A stretch of 38,074 nt of DNA from Desulfovibrionales bacterium (GCA_012727715.1 JAAYGN010000139.1:1-38074); one strand, 5' to 3'; counted from the first letter of the stretch, positions 25,338 through 36,568 are shown. Numbers and translations are program-made. The notes: generated from the sequence alone by a model not told the origin.

Positions 25338-26258
25338 TTAAGCAAAGACTTTCTCAAACTTGGGCACAACGTCCTTTTTGCGGGACATGATACCAGGCAA
25401 CCAGGCTTTGCCATCAGCAGGCTTAACGCCAAAAGCTTTTTCAACAACAGCAATATCCTCAGAAGCAATAAGGATTTCAGAGCCTTCTTTCATGATGTCA
25501 GTCAGCAATAAAAAGATGGAATGCGCACCTTTTTCAGCTTTCAAGGCAGCAATATCTGCGGCCAGATCATTTTTAACAGCATCGAGAATGGACAGATCAA
25601 CAACTTCTAGCTGACCAATTCCAACCTTGGTACCGCTCATATCAAAGTCTTTATAGTCACGCAGGACCAGTTCACGGGCCGGAGTCCCTTCTACCGCGGA
25701 TTTAACCTTGAACATTTCCATGCCCAGGGCTTCCAGGTCAGACACACCAGCGATTTTAGCCAAAGCAGCAGAAGCTTCCTTGTCAGCTGGAGTGCAGGTG
25801 GGGGACTTGAAGATCACGGTATCACTCAAAATAGCACAAAGCATAATGCCAGCGATATTTTTTGGGATTTCAATACCGTGAAATTTGTACATGGCATTAA
25901 TAACAGTTGCAGTACAACCTACTGGCCAGATCCAGCATTCCAAGGGGCTGGAAGTCGTCAGGTCACCGAGTTTGTGATGATCAACGATACCCAAAACTTC
26001 GGCTTCCTTGATGTCATCTGGAAGTTGGGCCAAGTCTGAAGTATCCACCAGGTAGACTTTTTCCCCAGCAAAAGATGTTTTAACAGCTGGAGCAGCTACG
26101 CCAAATTTTTCTAAAATAAAATTGGTTTCAGGGGGGAGTTCGCCCTGAGCTACAGGTGTACAGGCTGTGCCAAGTTTGCTCTTCAGATCAGCCAGGGCAA
26201 TGGCGCTGCAAACAGTGTCAGAATCAGGATTTTTGTGACCAAAAACATAAACGGACAT
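25338..26258 (-). CDS. ppaC: Manganese-dependent inorganic pyrophosphatase (family II)
   Basis: Soluble enzyme hydrolysing pyrophosphate to phosphate; in sulfate reducers it pulls forward the sulfate activation (ATP sulfurylase) reaction. 306 residues. DHH-family motifs are visible: FGHKNPDSDTVCSA near the N-terminus, VDTSDL, VDHHKLGDL and, in the C-terminal DHHA2 domain, the substrate-binding MSRKKDVVP. No CBS insert, so it is the unregulated type. AGGAGG stands before ATG 26258; earlier in-frame codons have no site. It lies 88 nt downstream of the PTS genes and may be cotranscribed with them. Confidence 0.95.
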   Translation of the reverse strand: MSVYVFGHKNPDSDTVCSAIALADLKSKLGTACTPVAQGELPPETNFILEKFGVAAPAVKTSFAGEKVYLVDTSDLAQLPDDIKEAEVLGIVDHHKLGDLTTSSPLECWIWPVGCTATVINAMYKFHGIEIPKNIAGIMLCAILSDTVIFKSPTCTPADKEASAALAKIAGVSDLEALGMEMFKVKSAVEGTPARELVLRDYKDFDMSGTKVGIGQLEVVDLSILDAVKNDLAADIAALKAEKGAHSIFLLLTDIMKEGSEILIASEDIAVVEKAFGVKPADGKAWLPGIMSRKKDVVPKFEKVFA

Positions 26259-26346
26259 AGTATTCCTCCTAACATGGTTTTTTGACATACATGACTTTGT
26301 GCCAAATATCACAATTCTTGGGGGCTGCCAAGTACTAACATTATGA

Positions 26347-27027
26347 TCAGAGATTTAGGAGGATTCCAAGTATCATGGTTATTGCTGCCAGAATATACGC
26401 TTTATGGATGCGAAGGGACAGTAATGCTCCCAGACTAGCAATGAGCCACAGCATAGGCCAGGTGGGCTGTAACTCATTTTCAACCCAGGGGTGTATGTTG
26501 CGCAAAACGAACAATAATGGAAGCACACAGAGGAAAAAGAGCAGAAGATTAAGGACAAAAGTTTCCGTTAAAGCCAGTTTAGTTAAGATTTCTGGAGATG
26601 AATAGGCAGGTTTTCGGTTTCTGGTCCAAGTAATAAGAGAGTTATAGCTTAAGTTTTGTCGTCGCCTGTACCATTGTTCCGTCCATGCTCCAAGATAGCC
26701 AAGGGGTGTTGTACAAATAAGTATGAGAGTTACCATGCGCATATCTGAAGCAGGTAGGCAGGTAAGAAGAGTCAGGGTAGCTAAAAGGGAAAAGATGGAG
26801 TGAGGAGGAATAAAGGTTCCGGCAGGGAACAAATCCAGCCACAAAAGTTCAAAAAAAATTCCTATACTGAGCACTGGTTGTGCTTGCCAGGTGACCAGAG
26901 CCCATAAAGATGCAACAAAAATGGGACGTTGCACAAAGCCTAAGTCCAAAGCAAAGCGGGTCAGTCCTAACAGGGCAAAAAAAATACCTCCACCAAGGAT
27001 AACCATAGTGTCTGGGGAAGTAATCAT
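26347..27027 (-). CDS. PTS EIIC, mannose/sorbose family
   Basis: Integral membrane protein of about 226 residues with six or more hydrophobic segments, resembling the EII-Sor (EIIC) family: GIFFALLGLTRFALDLGFVQ near the start and LSIGIFFELLWLDLFPAG after it. In a complete mannose-type PTS it forms the sugar channel with EIID. No EIID is present in the window, so transport is uncertain. The ATG at 27027 makes an ATGA overlap with the EIIB stop; an upstream in-frame codon at 27060 would overlap EIIB more. Follows EIIA and EIIB in one operon. Confidence 0.85.
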   Translation of the reverse strand: MITSPDTMVILGGGIFFALLGLTRFALDLGFVQRPIFVASLWALVTWQAQPVLSIGIFFELLWLDLFPAGTFIPPHSIFSLLATLTLLTCLPASDMRMVTLILICTTPLGYLGAWTEQWYRRRQNLSYNSLITWTRNRKPAYSSPEILTKLALTETFVLNLLLFFLCVLPLLFVLRNIHPWVENELQPTWPMLWLIASLGALLSLRIHKAYILAAITMILGILLNL

Positions 27028-27488
27028 ACGCTGATCTTGGGTGTGCTGGTGGGCAAACAACGAAAATCAAGGGTCACACCATGGTCCTTAAAATATTGCA
27101 GACAATGACGGTCTTCTGGGCCCAAGGCAATATGCTCGCATACTTGTTGTTTTCCTGGACCATAGTGGAGATTGCCCAGATTGATGATACTAAAAGGAGC
27201 CCCTGATTGGTGAGCATGGCGGGCATCAGCGCAGGAGGCAAATAAAACAAGAATATGCCCACTGACATCTGATGCGGCCAATTGATCCAGAGTTATAGTT
27301 GTTTCTGCGACAGAACAGCAAATAAAGGTAATATTTTTTGGAATGGCCAGACCCATGATAGTCTGCCGAAGTTCATTGGCAGCTAAATCGTCATTGGCTA
27401 CAACTAAAGTTCTAGCTCGAAGATGTGGCAACCAGGCTTCAATAACCTGACCATGTACCAGGCGGTTATCAATGCGAAACCAGAGCAC
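27024..27488 (-). CDS. PTS EIIB, mannose/sorbose family
   Basis: Cytoplasmic phosphocarrier of 154 residues. The phosphorylated histidine lies in the N-terminal family signature FRIDNRLVHGQVIEAW. TLVVANDDLAAN and SIINLGNLHYGPGK match EIIB of the mannose class. GTG 27488 is preceded by GGAG that also includes the end of EIIA. It would receive phosphate from the adjacent EIIA. The gene is 3 nt from EIIA and overlaps EIIC by 4 nt. Confidence 0.9.
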   Translation of the reverse strand: MLWFRIDNRLVHGQVIEAWLPHLRARTLVVANDDLAANELRQTIMGLAIPKNITFICCSVAETTITLDQLAASDVSGHILVLFASCADARHAHQSGAPFSIINLGNLHYGPGKQQVCEHIALGPEDRHCLQYFKDHGVTLDFRCLPTSTPKISV

Positions 27489-27491
27489 GAA

Positions 27492-27902
27492 TCAGGCTCC
27501 TTTAATTTTACGGGTCAGGATTTCCCCTGCGGCAACAATTCCCTGGATGGCGGCATTTTTAGCATCAAGAACGAGTTCAGACAGATTTTGATCCCGCATA
27601 CCTAAGATCCTGAGTAACATGGGCAGGTTGGCACCGGTGAGCACATCAATTTTGTTCGTTTGCAACAATGATAAGCTGATATTGGAGGGTGTGCCTCCAA
27701 ACATATCCGTGAGAATAAGGACCCCATTGCCACTATCTACGTGCTTAACAGCACGTTTGAGTTCGGTCATGAGGGTTTCTACCTCGACACTGCCCTCCAC
27801 AGCAATATGGGCACATTGTTCTTGAGGGCCAAGGATGGTCTGGGCGGCATCAAGTAAATATTTTCCAAGTAAGCCATGGGTTACCACGATCACTCCGACC
27901 AT
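27492..27902 (-). CDS. PTS EIIA, mannose family
   Basis: Small cytoplasmic phosphocarrier, 136 residues. The active histidine is in VVTHGLLGKYLLDAA near residue 9, and ILTDMFGGTPSNISL near 65 is the conserved loop of EIIA-Man/DhaM type proteins. The start is ATG 27902 with GGAGG upstream; the open frame extends to 28031 but would overlap rapZ. With EIIB and EIIC and next to ptsN and rapZ, it suggests a regulatory PTS rather than only sugar uptake. Confidence 0.92.
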   Translation of the reverse strand: MVGVIVVTHGLLGKYLLDAAQTILGPQEQCAHIAVEGSVEVETLMTELKRAVKHVDSGNGVLILTDMFGGTPSNISLSLLQTNKIDVLTGANLPMLLRILGMRDQNLSELVLDAKNAAIQGIVAAGEILTRKIKGA

Positions 27903-27919
27903 TATTCCTCCATTATTGG

Positions 27920-28807
27920 TTAACCCAAACTGAGATGACGATGTTCCACGGTTACGGTGTAGTCTTGATTGGCAAGATGAGCAAGGACAGCTTCTGTCAC
28001 CGCAACAGATCGGTGCCGACCACCTGTACAACCAAAAGCAATGGTCAAACGATATCGTCCTTCTAAAGCATATAAGGGCAGTGTAGATTCAAGAAAGGTG
28101 AACAACGTCTGTAAGTATTTTCGTCCTGGATCTTTTCCTAGCACATACTCTGATACTGTTTTGTCTTGTCCTGAAAGGGGGCGTAGGGATTCATCAAAAT
28201 AGGGGTTGGGCAGGAAACGCAAGTCCAAAACCGAATCCGCCTCTGCGGGTACTCCATATTTAAAACCAAAGGAAATAAGATGGATGCGCATTCCGGGGCT
28301 GTATGTAGCCAAAGATTTCCATTTGTCCTGGATTGCTCGACGTAAGTCATGAATGGAATAATGAGAAGTGTCGATGACCATATCAGCCTGGTTGCGAATG
28401 GGCTCTAGAACTTTTCGCTCTCGGGCAATGGCTGCTTCCAAGCCCAGACTGCCTGTGGTCAAGGGGTGAGGCCGACGTGTAGTGGCATAGCGTCGCAGCA
28501 GTACTTGATCAGAAGCATCAATAAAGATGAGCACTGGCTGTTTATGGCAACGCTCCAAGTCAAGGAGTACATCTTGCCATTGGCCATCAAAGTCTACCTG
28601 ACGTAAATCCATGCCCATAGCTAAGCCTGAGTAGTTTTGGCTTGTAGAGTTAAAGAAAAGGTCTGCAAGGGCGGTGGCCATCCGGGCGGGCAGACCATCA
28701 ACACAAAAGAAACACATATCTTCAAAAACATTAAGAGCTGTACTTTTCCCTGATCCGGACATGCCGGAGACAATAACTATGGGATATTGTTGAGGAACTG
28801 ACAGCAT
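27920..28807 (-). CDS. rapZ: RNase adapter / nucleotide-binding protein RapZ
   Basis: 295 residues. Walker A GMSGSGKSTA near residue 15, FFCVDGLPARM near 33, and the C-terminal domain with LDLRFLPNPYFDESLRPLSG and GCTGGRHRSVAV, all hallmarks of the RapZ/YvcJ family. In E. coli RapZ controls glucosamine-6-phosphate synthase through small RNAs; in other phyla the role is less clear. The neighbours ptsN, hpf and rpoN form the widespread rpoN cluster. It lies 15 nt after ptsN. Confidence 0.95.
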   Translation of the reverse strand: MLSVPQQYPIVIVSGMSGSGKSTALNVFEDMCFFCVDGLPARMATALADLFFNSTSQNYSGLAMGMDLRQVDFDGQWQDVLLDLERCHKQPVLIFIDASDQVLLRRYATTRRPHPLTTGSLGLEAAIARERKVLEPIRNQADMVIDTSHYSIHDLRRAIQDKWKSLATYSPGMRIHLISFGFKYGVPAEADSVLDLRFLPNPYFDESLRPLSGQDKTVSEYVLGKDPGRKYLQTLFTFLESTLPLYALEGRYRLTIAFGCTGGRHRSVAVTEAVLAHLANQDYTVTVEHRHLSLG

Positions 28808-28822
28808 AGCTATTTCACCGTA

Positions 28823-29272
28823 CTAGACAGTTTGTAGGAGTTGCCACAACTCATCTTGGCTGGTGGAAGAAACAAAAGCCTGCCGAAATCCATCATCTTT
28901 GAGTAGGCGTGAAATAGAGGCCAGAATTTTCAAATGTAATCCGACCACATTAGAAGGTGCTAAAACAGTAAAGAAGATTGTTGCTGGTTGATGATCCAGA
29001 CTGTCGAAATCTACTCCCTTTTGGCTTCGTCCGACCACAATGACGACCTGTTTTAAGTCATCAAGCTTTCCATGGGGAATAGCGACGCCATCACCAATGC
29101 CAGTGGTTCCCAAGGCTTCTCGTTCTATGAGTGTTTGAATAATGCGTGCTGTATCCATTTGAGGATATTTGACTGATACCGAAGCTACGAGTTCGGCCAG
29201 GACCTCAGGCTTGGTCCTGGCCTCTAAGTTTGCAACAATGAGGTCCTGATCCAGATAATCCGCGAGCTTCAT
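28823..29272 (-). CDS. ptsN: Nitrogen PTS phosphocarrier EIIA-Ntr (PtsN)
   Basis: 149 residues of the fructose/Ntr EIIA family. The phosphorylated histidine is in GIGDGVAIPHGKLDDL (~residue 66), and GLHLKILASISRLL follows near 110. PtsN is part of a regulatory phosphorelay linking nitrogen and carbon state to potassium and envelope functions in proteobacteria. It follows hpf after 3 nt. No PtsP or NPr is visible in the window. Confidence 0.95.
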   Translation of the reverse strand: MKLADYLDQDLIVANLEARTKPEVLAELVASVSVKYPQMDTARIIQTLIEREALGTTGIGDGVAIPHGKLDDLKQVVIVVGRSQKGVDFDSLDHQPATIFFTVLAPSNVVGLHLKILASISRLLKDDGFRQAFVSSTSQDELWQLLQTV

Positions 29273-29275
29273 GTC

Positions 29276-29818
29276 TTATACCCCAGGATCAATCAGACCA
29301 AAGTCACCATTCTTCTGGCGGTAAATAACATTCACGCGTTCGTTTTCTGCATTGAGAAAAACAAGAAAATCACTACTAGAAGTTTCCAGCTGCATGGCAG
29401 CTTCTTCAACAATCATGGGTTTGGGAGAGTAATGGTCAGTATGTTGGATAGTGGGTTTTCGTTTTCCAGCATGGTCTTCATCAAAACGAATGATGTCCAT
29501 ACGTACTGCACCACCAGATCCACGACGTTTATCTTTATTTTTATCCCGAATTTTTCGCATTTGAGCTTCAAGTTTATCCCACACCAAATCTACTGTGGAA
29601 TACATGTCCGAGCTATCTTCACGAGCGGAGATATGGATATTTTTTCCGGTGAGGACAATGTCAGCAATATGGCGAAATTTTTCTACTTCAAGGTTGACCT
29701 GGAGCTCGGCATTTTCTGTGCCAGCCATAAATTTAGCCAGCTTTCCGAACCGATCTCTGGCGTATTTACGCAGATGGTCGGATGGGTCAAAGTTTTTGAA
29801 GTTGAAGGTAATTCTCAT
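29276..29818 (-). CDS. hpf: Long-form ribosome hibernation promoting factor
   Basis: 180 residues. The N-terminal ~100 form the HPF/YfiA fold (FKNFDPSDHLRKYARDRFGKL; ADIVLTGKNIHISARED). The C-terminal ~55 form the dimerisation tail (KPMIVEEAAMQLETSSSDFL, VNVIYRQKNGDFGLIDP), so this is the long type that joins two 70S ribosomes into 100S dimers. AGGAGG precedes ATG 29818. Standard neighbour of rpoN and ptsN. Confidence 0.95.
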   Translation of the reverse strand: MRITFNFKNFDPSDHLRKYARDRFGKLAKFMAGTENAELQVNLEVEKFRHIADIVLTGKNIHISAREDSSDMYSTVDLVWDKLEAQMRKIRDKNKDKRRGSGGAVRMDIIRFDEDHAGKRKPTIQHTDHYSPKPMIVEEAAMQLETSSSDFLVFLNAENERVNVIYRQKNGDFGLIDPGV

Positions 29819-29864
29819 GAAAACCTCCTGGTTGTTGTGGTGCTATTTGTTAGGCCTTGCAACG

Positions 29865-31292
29865 CTAAAACACCTGTTTTCGTTTTGAGGACGACTCAAT
29901 ACCAAGTACAGCTCTATATTTAGCAACTGTTCTGCGAGCGATATTCACATCCAGCTCTGCTTTGAGTATGTCTGCAATTTTTTCGTCGCTATAGGGTTTT
30001 TTGGGATTTTCTTCACTCACGAGTTTTTTGATAATGGCTTTAACAGATTCTGAACCAATTTGGCTGCCATCGTCCATTTCTAGGGCTGAGTTAAAGAAAA
30101 ATTTTAATTCAAAAATGCCGTGAGGTGTGGCTACGTATTTGCTGGTGGTAATACGACTTACAGTAGATTCATGCATTTCAATGTCGTCCGCCACATCTTT
30201 AAGAATAAGGGGGTTGAGTTTGGTCACTCCCTCTTCAAAAAAAGGACGTTGGAAACGAACAATGCTTTCCATAACTTTATACAAGGTGCGTTGTCGCTGA
30301 TGCAGACTTTTCATAAGCCACAAGGCCGACCGCATTTTATCGTGTAAATATTCCCGGTCTGGTCCTTCCACAGCAAGACGATTTTCATCCATATAAAAGG
30401 GGTTGAGCTGAAGTTTGGGCAGCCCATCATCATTCATAACAATGACAAAATCGTTTTCATATTCATACACAAACACATCTGGACTGACAAAAATGGTCTC
30501 AGCACTTCCATAGCTACTGCCAGGCATGGGGTCTAAAGACTGGATAATATCAAGATACGTCTTCAGATCCTCCATTTGAATTTTAAATTTGCGGGCCAGG
30601 GGTTTGTATCGTCGCTTTTCTATGTCCTCGAGATGATCAGCAACTAAAGACAGTAAAATAGGATCTTCCTGGCCCAAAACGTCAAGCTGGATAAGCAGAC
30701 ATTCTTGTGGCGATCTGGCAGCAACGCCAACGGGATCAAAGCGCTGGATACGATAAAGAACTGACTCTACCAAGGAAACAGGCAAAAGAGACTCTGACGC
30801 AATTTCTTCAGTCGTTGTCGTGAGATATCCTTGGGAGTCCAGACTGGCGATAAGAGCTTCTCCAGCAATTTCTTCTTCTTCGCTGATATTTGACAGGCAT
30901 AGTTGCCAGAGAAGATGCCCTTCCAAAGAGGGTTTGCCTGATAAACGAGCCTCATAGGACATCATTTCTTCCAAGGCTTCACTTTCTTTGAATTGGACTT
31001 CTTTGCTTGTACTAGAAAAATCACCGAGGTAGTTTTCCCAATCAGCATTACGCATCAAATCAGCTTCACCAACGGCAAGCTCTTGATTGGTAGATTCTTC
31101 AGCAATGGTTTCGTTATTTTCCGCTGCATCAGCTGGCGCTTCTTCCAGCATGGGGTTTTCCAACATTTCCTGTTGCACGGCTTCCAGCAGCTCAAAACGA
31201 GACAGCTGTAGCAGTTTAATAGCTTGTTGCAGCTGTGGGGTCATAACCAATTGCTGCGTTAGCTTGAGGTGTTGTCGGAGTTCAAGGCCCAT
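29865..31292 (-). CDS. rpoN: RNA polymerase sigma-54 factor RpoN
   Basis: 475 residues. Region I is glutamine/leucine-rich (LKLTQQLVMTPQLQQAIKLL), followed by an acidic region II. The core-binding domain follows, then a helix-turn-helix (ESTVSRITTSKYVATPHGIFELKFFF) and the RpoN box ARRTVAKYR near the C-terminus, which reads the -24 element. It directs transcription that needs ATP-driven activators. First of the rpoN-hpf-ptsN-rapZ set; hpf is 46 nt downstream. A 235-base gap to lptB may hold a promoter. Confidence 0.97.
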   Translation of the reverse strand: MGLELRQHLKLTQQLVMTPQLQQAIKLLQLSRFELLEAVQQEMLENPMLEEAPADAAENNETIAEESTNQELAVGEADLMRNADWENYLGDFSSTSKEVQFKESEALEEMMSYEARLSGKPSLEGHLLWQLCLSNISEEEEIAGEALIASLDSQGYLTTTTEEIASESLLPVSLVESVLYRIQRFDPVGVAARSPQECLLIQLDVLGQEDPILLSLVADHLEDIEKRRYKPLARKFKIQMEDLKTYLDIIQSLDPMPGSSYGSAETIFVSPDVFVYEYENDFVIVMNDDGLPKLQLNPFYMDENRLAVEGPDREYLHDKMRSALWLMKSLHQRQRTLYKVMESIVRFQRPFFEEGVTKLNPLILKDVADDIEMHESTVSRITTSKYVATPHGIFELKFFFNSALEMDDGSQIGSESVKAIIKKLVSEENPKKPYSDEKIADILKAELDVNIARRTVAKYRAVLGIESSSKRKQVF

Positions 31293-31527
31293 ACGTATTT
31301 ACTTGTCCTTTTAACAAATGATTAAAAAATACACCCTCATGTGTTGCAAAGAATTTGCCATAGATTGAAATGACTGGCAATCATTGTCTTTGGATCCTCA
31401 TGGCGTCTTAGGTAAGTTTGCAAGTAATTCACCAGAGTAACCAGCGGTTGGTGTCCAATCTTTTTAGATATTTTACTGGTGAAGTGTACAGAAAATAGGG
31501 AAAAAAGAAAGTAACTCAACAAAGAGT
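31293..31527. other. Gap between lptB and rpoN
   Basis: 235 bases, the largest gap in the minus-strand block. A minus-strand frame of 61 codons (31522-31337) would start with a hydrophobic stretch and end NLWQILCNT; its start has no good ribosome site and I recognise no family. It may be a small gene, a remnant or chance. An rpoN promoter is expected here but was not identified with confidence. Confidence 0.35.
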
Positions 31528-32250
31528 TTAAAGATAAAAACCTTCGCCAAGATAAACTTTTTTTGCTTGGGGATTTTCTACAATTTCTGCCGGACTTCCG
31601 CTTAAGATGATTTGTCCGTCATGAACCAAATAGGCCCGATCGCAAATCTGTAAAGTTTCACGAACATTGTGGTCAGAGATAAGTATCCCAATACCTTTGC
31701 AACGCAAATCGCGGATAATGGATTGAATGTCATCAACTGCCAAAGGGTCAATACCAGCAAAGGGCTCATCCAAAAGAATAAACTTGGGGTTTTGAATAAG
31801 GGCCCGAGCGATTTCCAGGCGACGGCGTTCTCCTCCAGAAAGATAAGCTGCCAACTGGCCTTCGAGCCGGGCAATGCCCAATTCCGCAAGGAGTCGATCA
31901 GCTGTTTCTTTTTGATTTTTTCTGGTCATTTTAGAATATTCCAAAATAATTTCCAGATTTTGTCGCACTGTGAGTTTTCGAAAAATTGAGCTTTCCTGGG
32001 GAAGATAACTCATGCCTAAACGGGCTCGTTTATGTAGGGGCCACTCAGAGATTTTGATTTCTCCCAAAAACACTTCACCATGGGTAGGCTTGATAAGACC
32101 GGCAAGCATATAAAAGGTCGTTGTTTTTCCTGCTCCATTGGGGCCCAGGACGCCCACAACTTCCCCTTGAGTTACCTTGAGGTCTATATCTTGAACCACA
32201 TTGCGTTCACCATAGCGTTTGGCCAATTTTTGGCCGAACAAAGTGGTCAT
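31528..32250 (-). CDS. lptB: LPS export ABC transporter ATPase LptB
   Basis: Cytoplasmic ATPase that drives lipopolysaccharide extraction from the inner membrane with LptFG. 240 residues: Walker A GPNGAGKTTTFYM, GMSYLPQESSIFRKLTV (Q-loop region), signature YLSGGERRRLEIARAL and Walker B FILLDEPFAGIDPLAV, all in LptB form. Overlaps lptA by 4 nt (ATGA). The lptFG genes are not in the window. Confidence 0.96.
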   Translation of the reverse strand: MTTLFGQKLAKRYGERNVVQDIDLKVTQGEVVGVLGPNGAGKTTTFYMLAGLIKPTHGEVFLGEIKISEWPLHKRARLGMSYLPQESSIFRKLTVRQNLEIILEYSKMTRKNQKETADRLLAELGIARLEGQLAAYLSGGERRRLEIARALIQNPKFILLDEPFAGIDPLAVDDIQSIIRDLRCKGIGILISDHNVRETLQICDRAYLVHDGQIILSGSPAEIVENPQAKKVYLGEGFYL

Positions 32251-32759
32251 TGAACAGACCCTGATTTTTGGGCTGGTGAGTGAAAAATGGCTTCAACCCG
32301 TTTGGTACCGCCAATGACTTCGCTACGGTTTTCTTCAATATACATTTTTATGATTTCACCTTGGATTTGATTTTGTCCCTCCATGACAATGGGGTTATCC
32401 TCCATGGTGAGGAGATCAGCTTGGGCATCATAGGTAGCTTTGCCGCAGGTCCCTGATCTATCGGGCTCAGCCTTCATGCGCACATTGCCCGTGGCAATAA
32501 TTTTTTTAATGGAGCTTTGTTGATCTCCAAAAGCTTGGCCAGAGTTGGTGGCCCTGGGTTGTTGTTCCAAGAGCACGGTCAAAGCATCGCACCATAACTG
32601 GATATCCTGACGAAGGACATAGACATCACCAGTAAAAACAACCTGGTCATTTTTTTGTGAATAACTCATGGCATTGGCAGTAATTTTTATGGGGATTGTC
32701 TCTGCGGCCCATGCAGGCAAAGTACAGAGAAATATCAATAAAAAGAACAAGATTCGCAT
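32247..32759 (-). CDS. lptA: LPS transport periplasmic protein LptA
   Basis: Periplasmic bridge protein, about 170 residues from ATG 32759 (AGGTG nearby). The signal peptide is MRILFFLLIFLCTLPAWA. The OstA-type beta-jellyroll repeats show ITANAMSYSQKNDQVVFTGD, KKIIATGNVRMKA and ATYDAQADLLTMEDNPIVM. The frame extends further upstream into lptC but without a signal there. Lies between lptC (13 nt away) and lptB. Confidence 0.93.
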   Translation of the reverse strand: MRILFFLLIFLCTLPAWAAETIPIKITANAMSYSQKNDQVVFTGDVYVLRQDIQLWCDALTVLLEQQPRATNSGQAFGDQQSSIKKIIATGNVRMKAEPDRSGTCGKATYDAQADLLTMEDNPIVMEGQNQIQGEIIKMYIEENRSEVIGGTKRVEAIFHSPAQKSGSVQ

Positions 32760-32772
32760 AGTACACCTATTT

Positions 32773-33306
32773 TTAGTTGAGGATGACCTGGACATTACCA
32801 GCAGCATCCACATCTCCTGTTTCAAGATAATAAATCATGGTATTTGAGGTTGCCTGAATGGCTGGCCCGGTCATTTCAACGTCTTCCCTTAAGGTCAAAG
32901 TGTGGCTTGCACCATCATAGTCAAGGGTCTGAGAACAAAGGTCATACTCGTCTCGTTTAATATGAACTCCCCCCCACATGCGGGCTTGATCTTTTTTTTG
33001 CCACACTTGCCCGTGGGGAGCATCAACATAGACAGGAATGGTATCATTGCCCCAATAGGTGATCGTGGGCGAGTCAAGAACAAGGTTATCTTCAGTTTCA
33101 GCATAATTGGCACTTTTGGCCTGAAGATTCCATAGTTTTACTCCATCTCGTCCCTGATTTAAGGTGATACCTTCCAAACTCAAATCCACAGAAATATCCT
33201 GGGGGATACTTCGCTGTAACCGTTCTGGCCACAACACATATTTGCCCAGCAAGAAGAGACCAATAAGCAAGATAAGGGCCAGACCTCCTGAAAGTACATG
33301 TTTCAT
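32773..33306 (-). CDS. lptC: LPS export system protein LptC
   Basis: 177 residues. One N-terminal membrane anchor (~residues 7-26), then a periplasmic jellyroll domain (LSLEGITLNQGRDGVKLWNL, NLVLDSPTITYW, TLDYDGASHTLTLREDVEM). It receives LPS from LptBFG and hands it to LptA. Its start overlaps the kdsC stop by 4 nt, tying Kdo synthesis to LPS export in one transcript. Confidence 0.9.
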   Translation of the reverse strand: MKHVLSGGLALILLIGLFLLGKYVLWPERLQRSIPQDISVDLSLEGITLNQGRDGVKLWNLQAKSANYAETEDNLVLDSPTITYWGNDTIPVYVDAPHGQVWQKKDQARMWGGVHIKRDEYDLCSQTLDYDGASHTLTLREDVEMTGPAIQATSNTMIYYLETGDVDAAGNVQVILN

Positions 33307-33827
33307 CCTTGTAACCAGTTCTGCCAGAGAGCCTCAAAAGTTCCTTGAGCACGAAGAATAAAATCTATGGTTTCACGCACAGCCCCTTGTCCACCCATGG
33401 CTGTGGTGACCCAGGCTGCCAGCTGAAGAATTTCCGGGCGAGCATTGGCCACAGCCACGGGAAAGCCAACCTTGGACATGGGGGTAGCATCCACCCAGTC
33501 GTCACCAACATAGGCCATTTCCTCAAGAGCAATTCCTGTTGTTGTGACCAGATCGTGTAAGATTGGCATCTTGCGTAGATAGCCAGGAAAGTAGTGGGTA
33601 ATTCCGAGTTCTGTAACGCGTTGGGCAACAGCTGGAGAATCAAGACCAGTGATGACCGCAAATTGAAGACCAGTGCTGGCCGCCATTTTAATGCCCAAAC
33701 CATCCTGAACATGAAAACGTTTCATGCTTTGTCCAGTGCGGTCGTAATAAAGACCTCCGTCAGTTAAAACACCATCTACATCCAAGATAATGAGTTTGAC
33801 CTGACCAGCCAAGTATTCAGCCTGCAT
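33303..33827 (-). CDS. kdsC: Kdo-8-phosphate phosphatase KdsC
   Basis: HAD-superfamily phosphatase that releases Kdo from Kdo-8-phosphate for LPS core synthesis. 174 residues: motif [16 protein letters not shown] near 15, [28 protein letters not shown] (motif II region) and motif [15 protein letters not shown], as in the capless KdsC tetramer group. ATG 33827 overlaps the kdsA stop by 11 nt. Confidence 0.95.
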   Translation of the reverse strand: MQAEYLAGQVKLIILDVDGVLTDGGLYYDRTGQSMKRFHVQDGLGIKMAASTGLQFAVITGLDSPAVAQRVTELGITHYFPGYLRKMPILHDLVTTTGIALEEMAYVGDDWVDATPMSKVGFPVAVANARPEILQLAAWVTTAMGGQGAVRETIDFILRAQGTFEALWQNWLQG

Positions 33828-34623
33828 GGGTAATGCTCCAAATGGCCAAGAGTTCTGCTAATAAGGCTCTGGTTTTGGCCAAGGGCCAGGAGTTGGGGCC
33901 ATCGCAAAGAGCCTGATCTGGATCAGGATGGATTTCCATGAAAATCCCCTGACAGCCACAAGCTACAGCTGCTCGAGCCAGGTGGGGAACAAATTCACGT
34001 TGGCCTCCAGAGGATGAACCCTGACCCCCTGGTAATTGCACAGAATGGGTAGCATCAAAGATAATGGGACAACCGAATTCCTTCATAAGAATTAAGGAGC
34101 GAAAATCGACCACAAGATTGTTGTAACCAAACATGGAGCCCCGTTCTGTGAGCCAGATGCGATCAAATCCAGCTGAGCGAATTTTTTCTACAGGTCCACG
34201 CATGTCCCAAGGGGCCATGAATTGGCCTTTTTTGATATTGACTATTTTTCCAGTTTGAGCGGCTTCGAGAAGAAGGTTTGTTTGTCGGCACAAAAAGGCT
34301 GGAATTTGTAGTACGTCTGCAACTTGGGCCACAATAGCTGCTTGGTGTGGCTCATGAATGTCCGTAATTATAGGTAGTCCAGTTCGACTTTTTATTTGGG
34401 CCAGCCAGTCTAAACCCTGATCAAGGCCTGGTCCACGAAAACTTTCTCCCGAGGTACGGTTGGCCTTGTCATAAGAGCTTTTGAAGATAATCGGCAAACC
34501 CAGATCTTGGCTTATGGTTTGTAATTCCAGGGCCACAGTCATGCTTGTATCCAAGCTTTCCAGGACACATGGACCAGCAATGAGAAAAGGTTGGTTTAAG
34601 ATCAAAGGCATGTTGGTGTGCAT
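33817..34623 (-). CDS. kdsA: Kdo-8-phosphate synthase KdsA
   Basis: Condenses PEP with arabinose-5-phosphate to Kdo-8-phosphate in the cytoplasm. 268 residues: [11 protein letters not shown] at the N-terminus, [44 protein letters not shown] and [12 protein letters not shown]. The segment [12 protein letters not shown] corresponds to the usual PEP/A5P site. Whether it is a metal-dependent or independent type was not settled. Starts 3 nt after pyrG. Confidence 0.96.
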   Translation of the reverse strand: MHTNMPLILNQPFLIAGPCVLESLDTSMTVALELQTISQDLGLPIIFKSSYDKANRTSGESFRGPGLDQGLDWLAQIKSRTGLPIITDIHEPHQAAIVAQVADVLQIPAFLCRQTNLLLEAAQTGKIVNIKKGQFMAPWDMRGPVEKIRSAGFDRIWLTERGSMFGYNNLVVDFRSLILMKEFGCPIIFDATHSVQLPGGQGSSSGGQREFVPHLARAAVACGCQGIFMEIHPDPDQALCDGPNSWPLAKTRALLAELLAIWSITHAG

Positions 34624-34626
34624 AAT

Positions 34627-36568
<1,942 letters not shown>

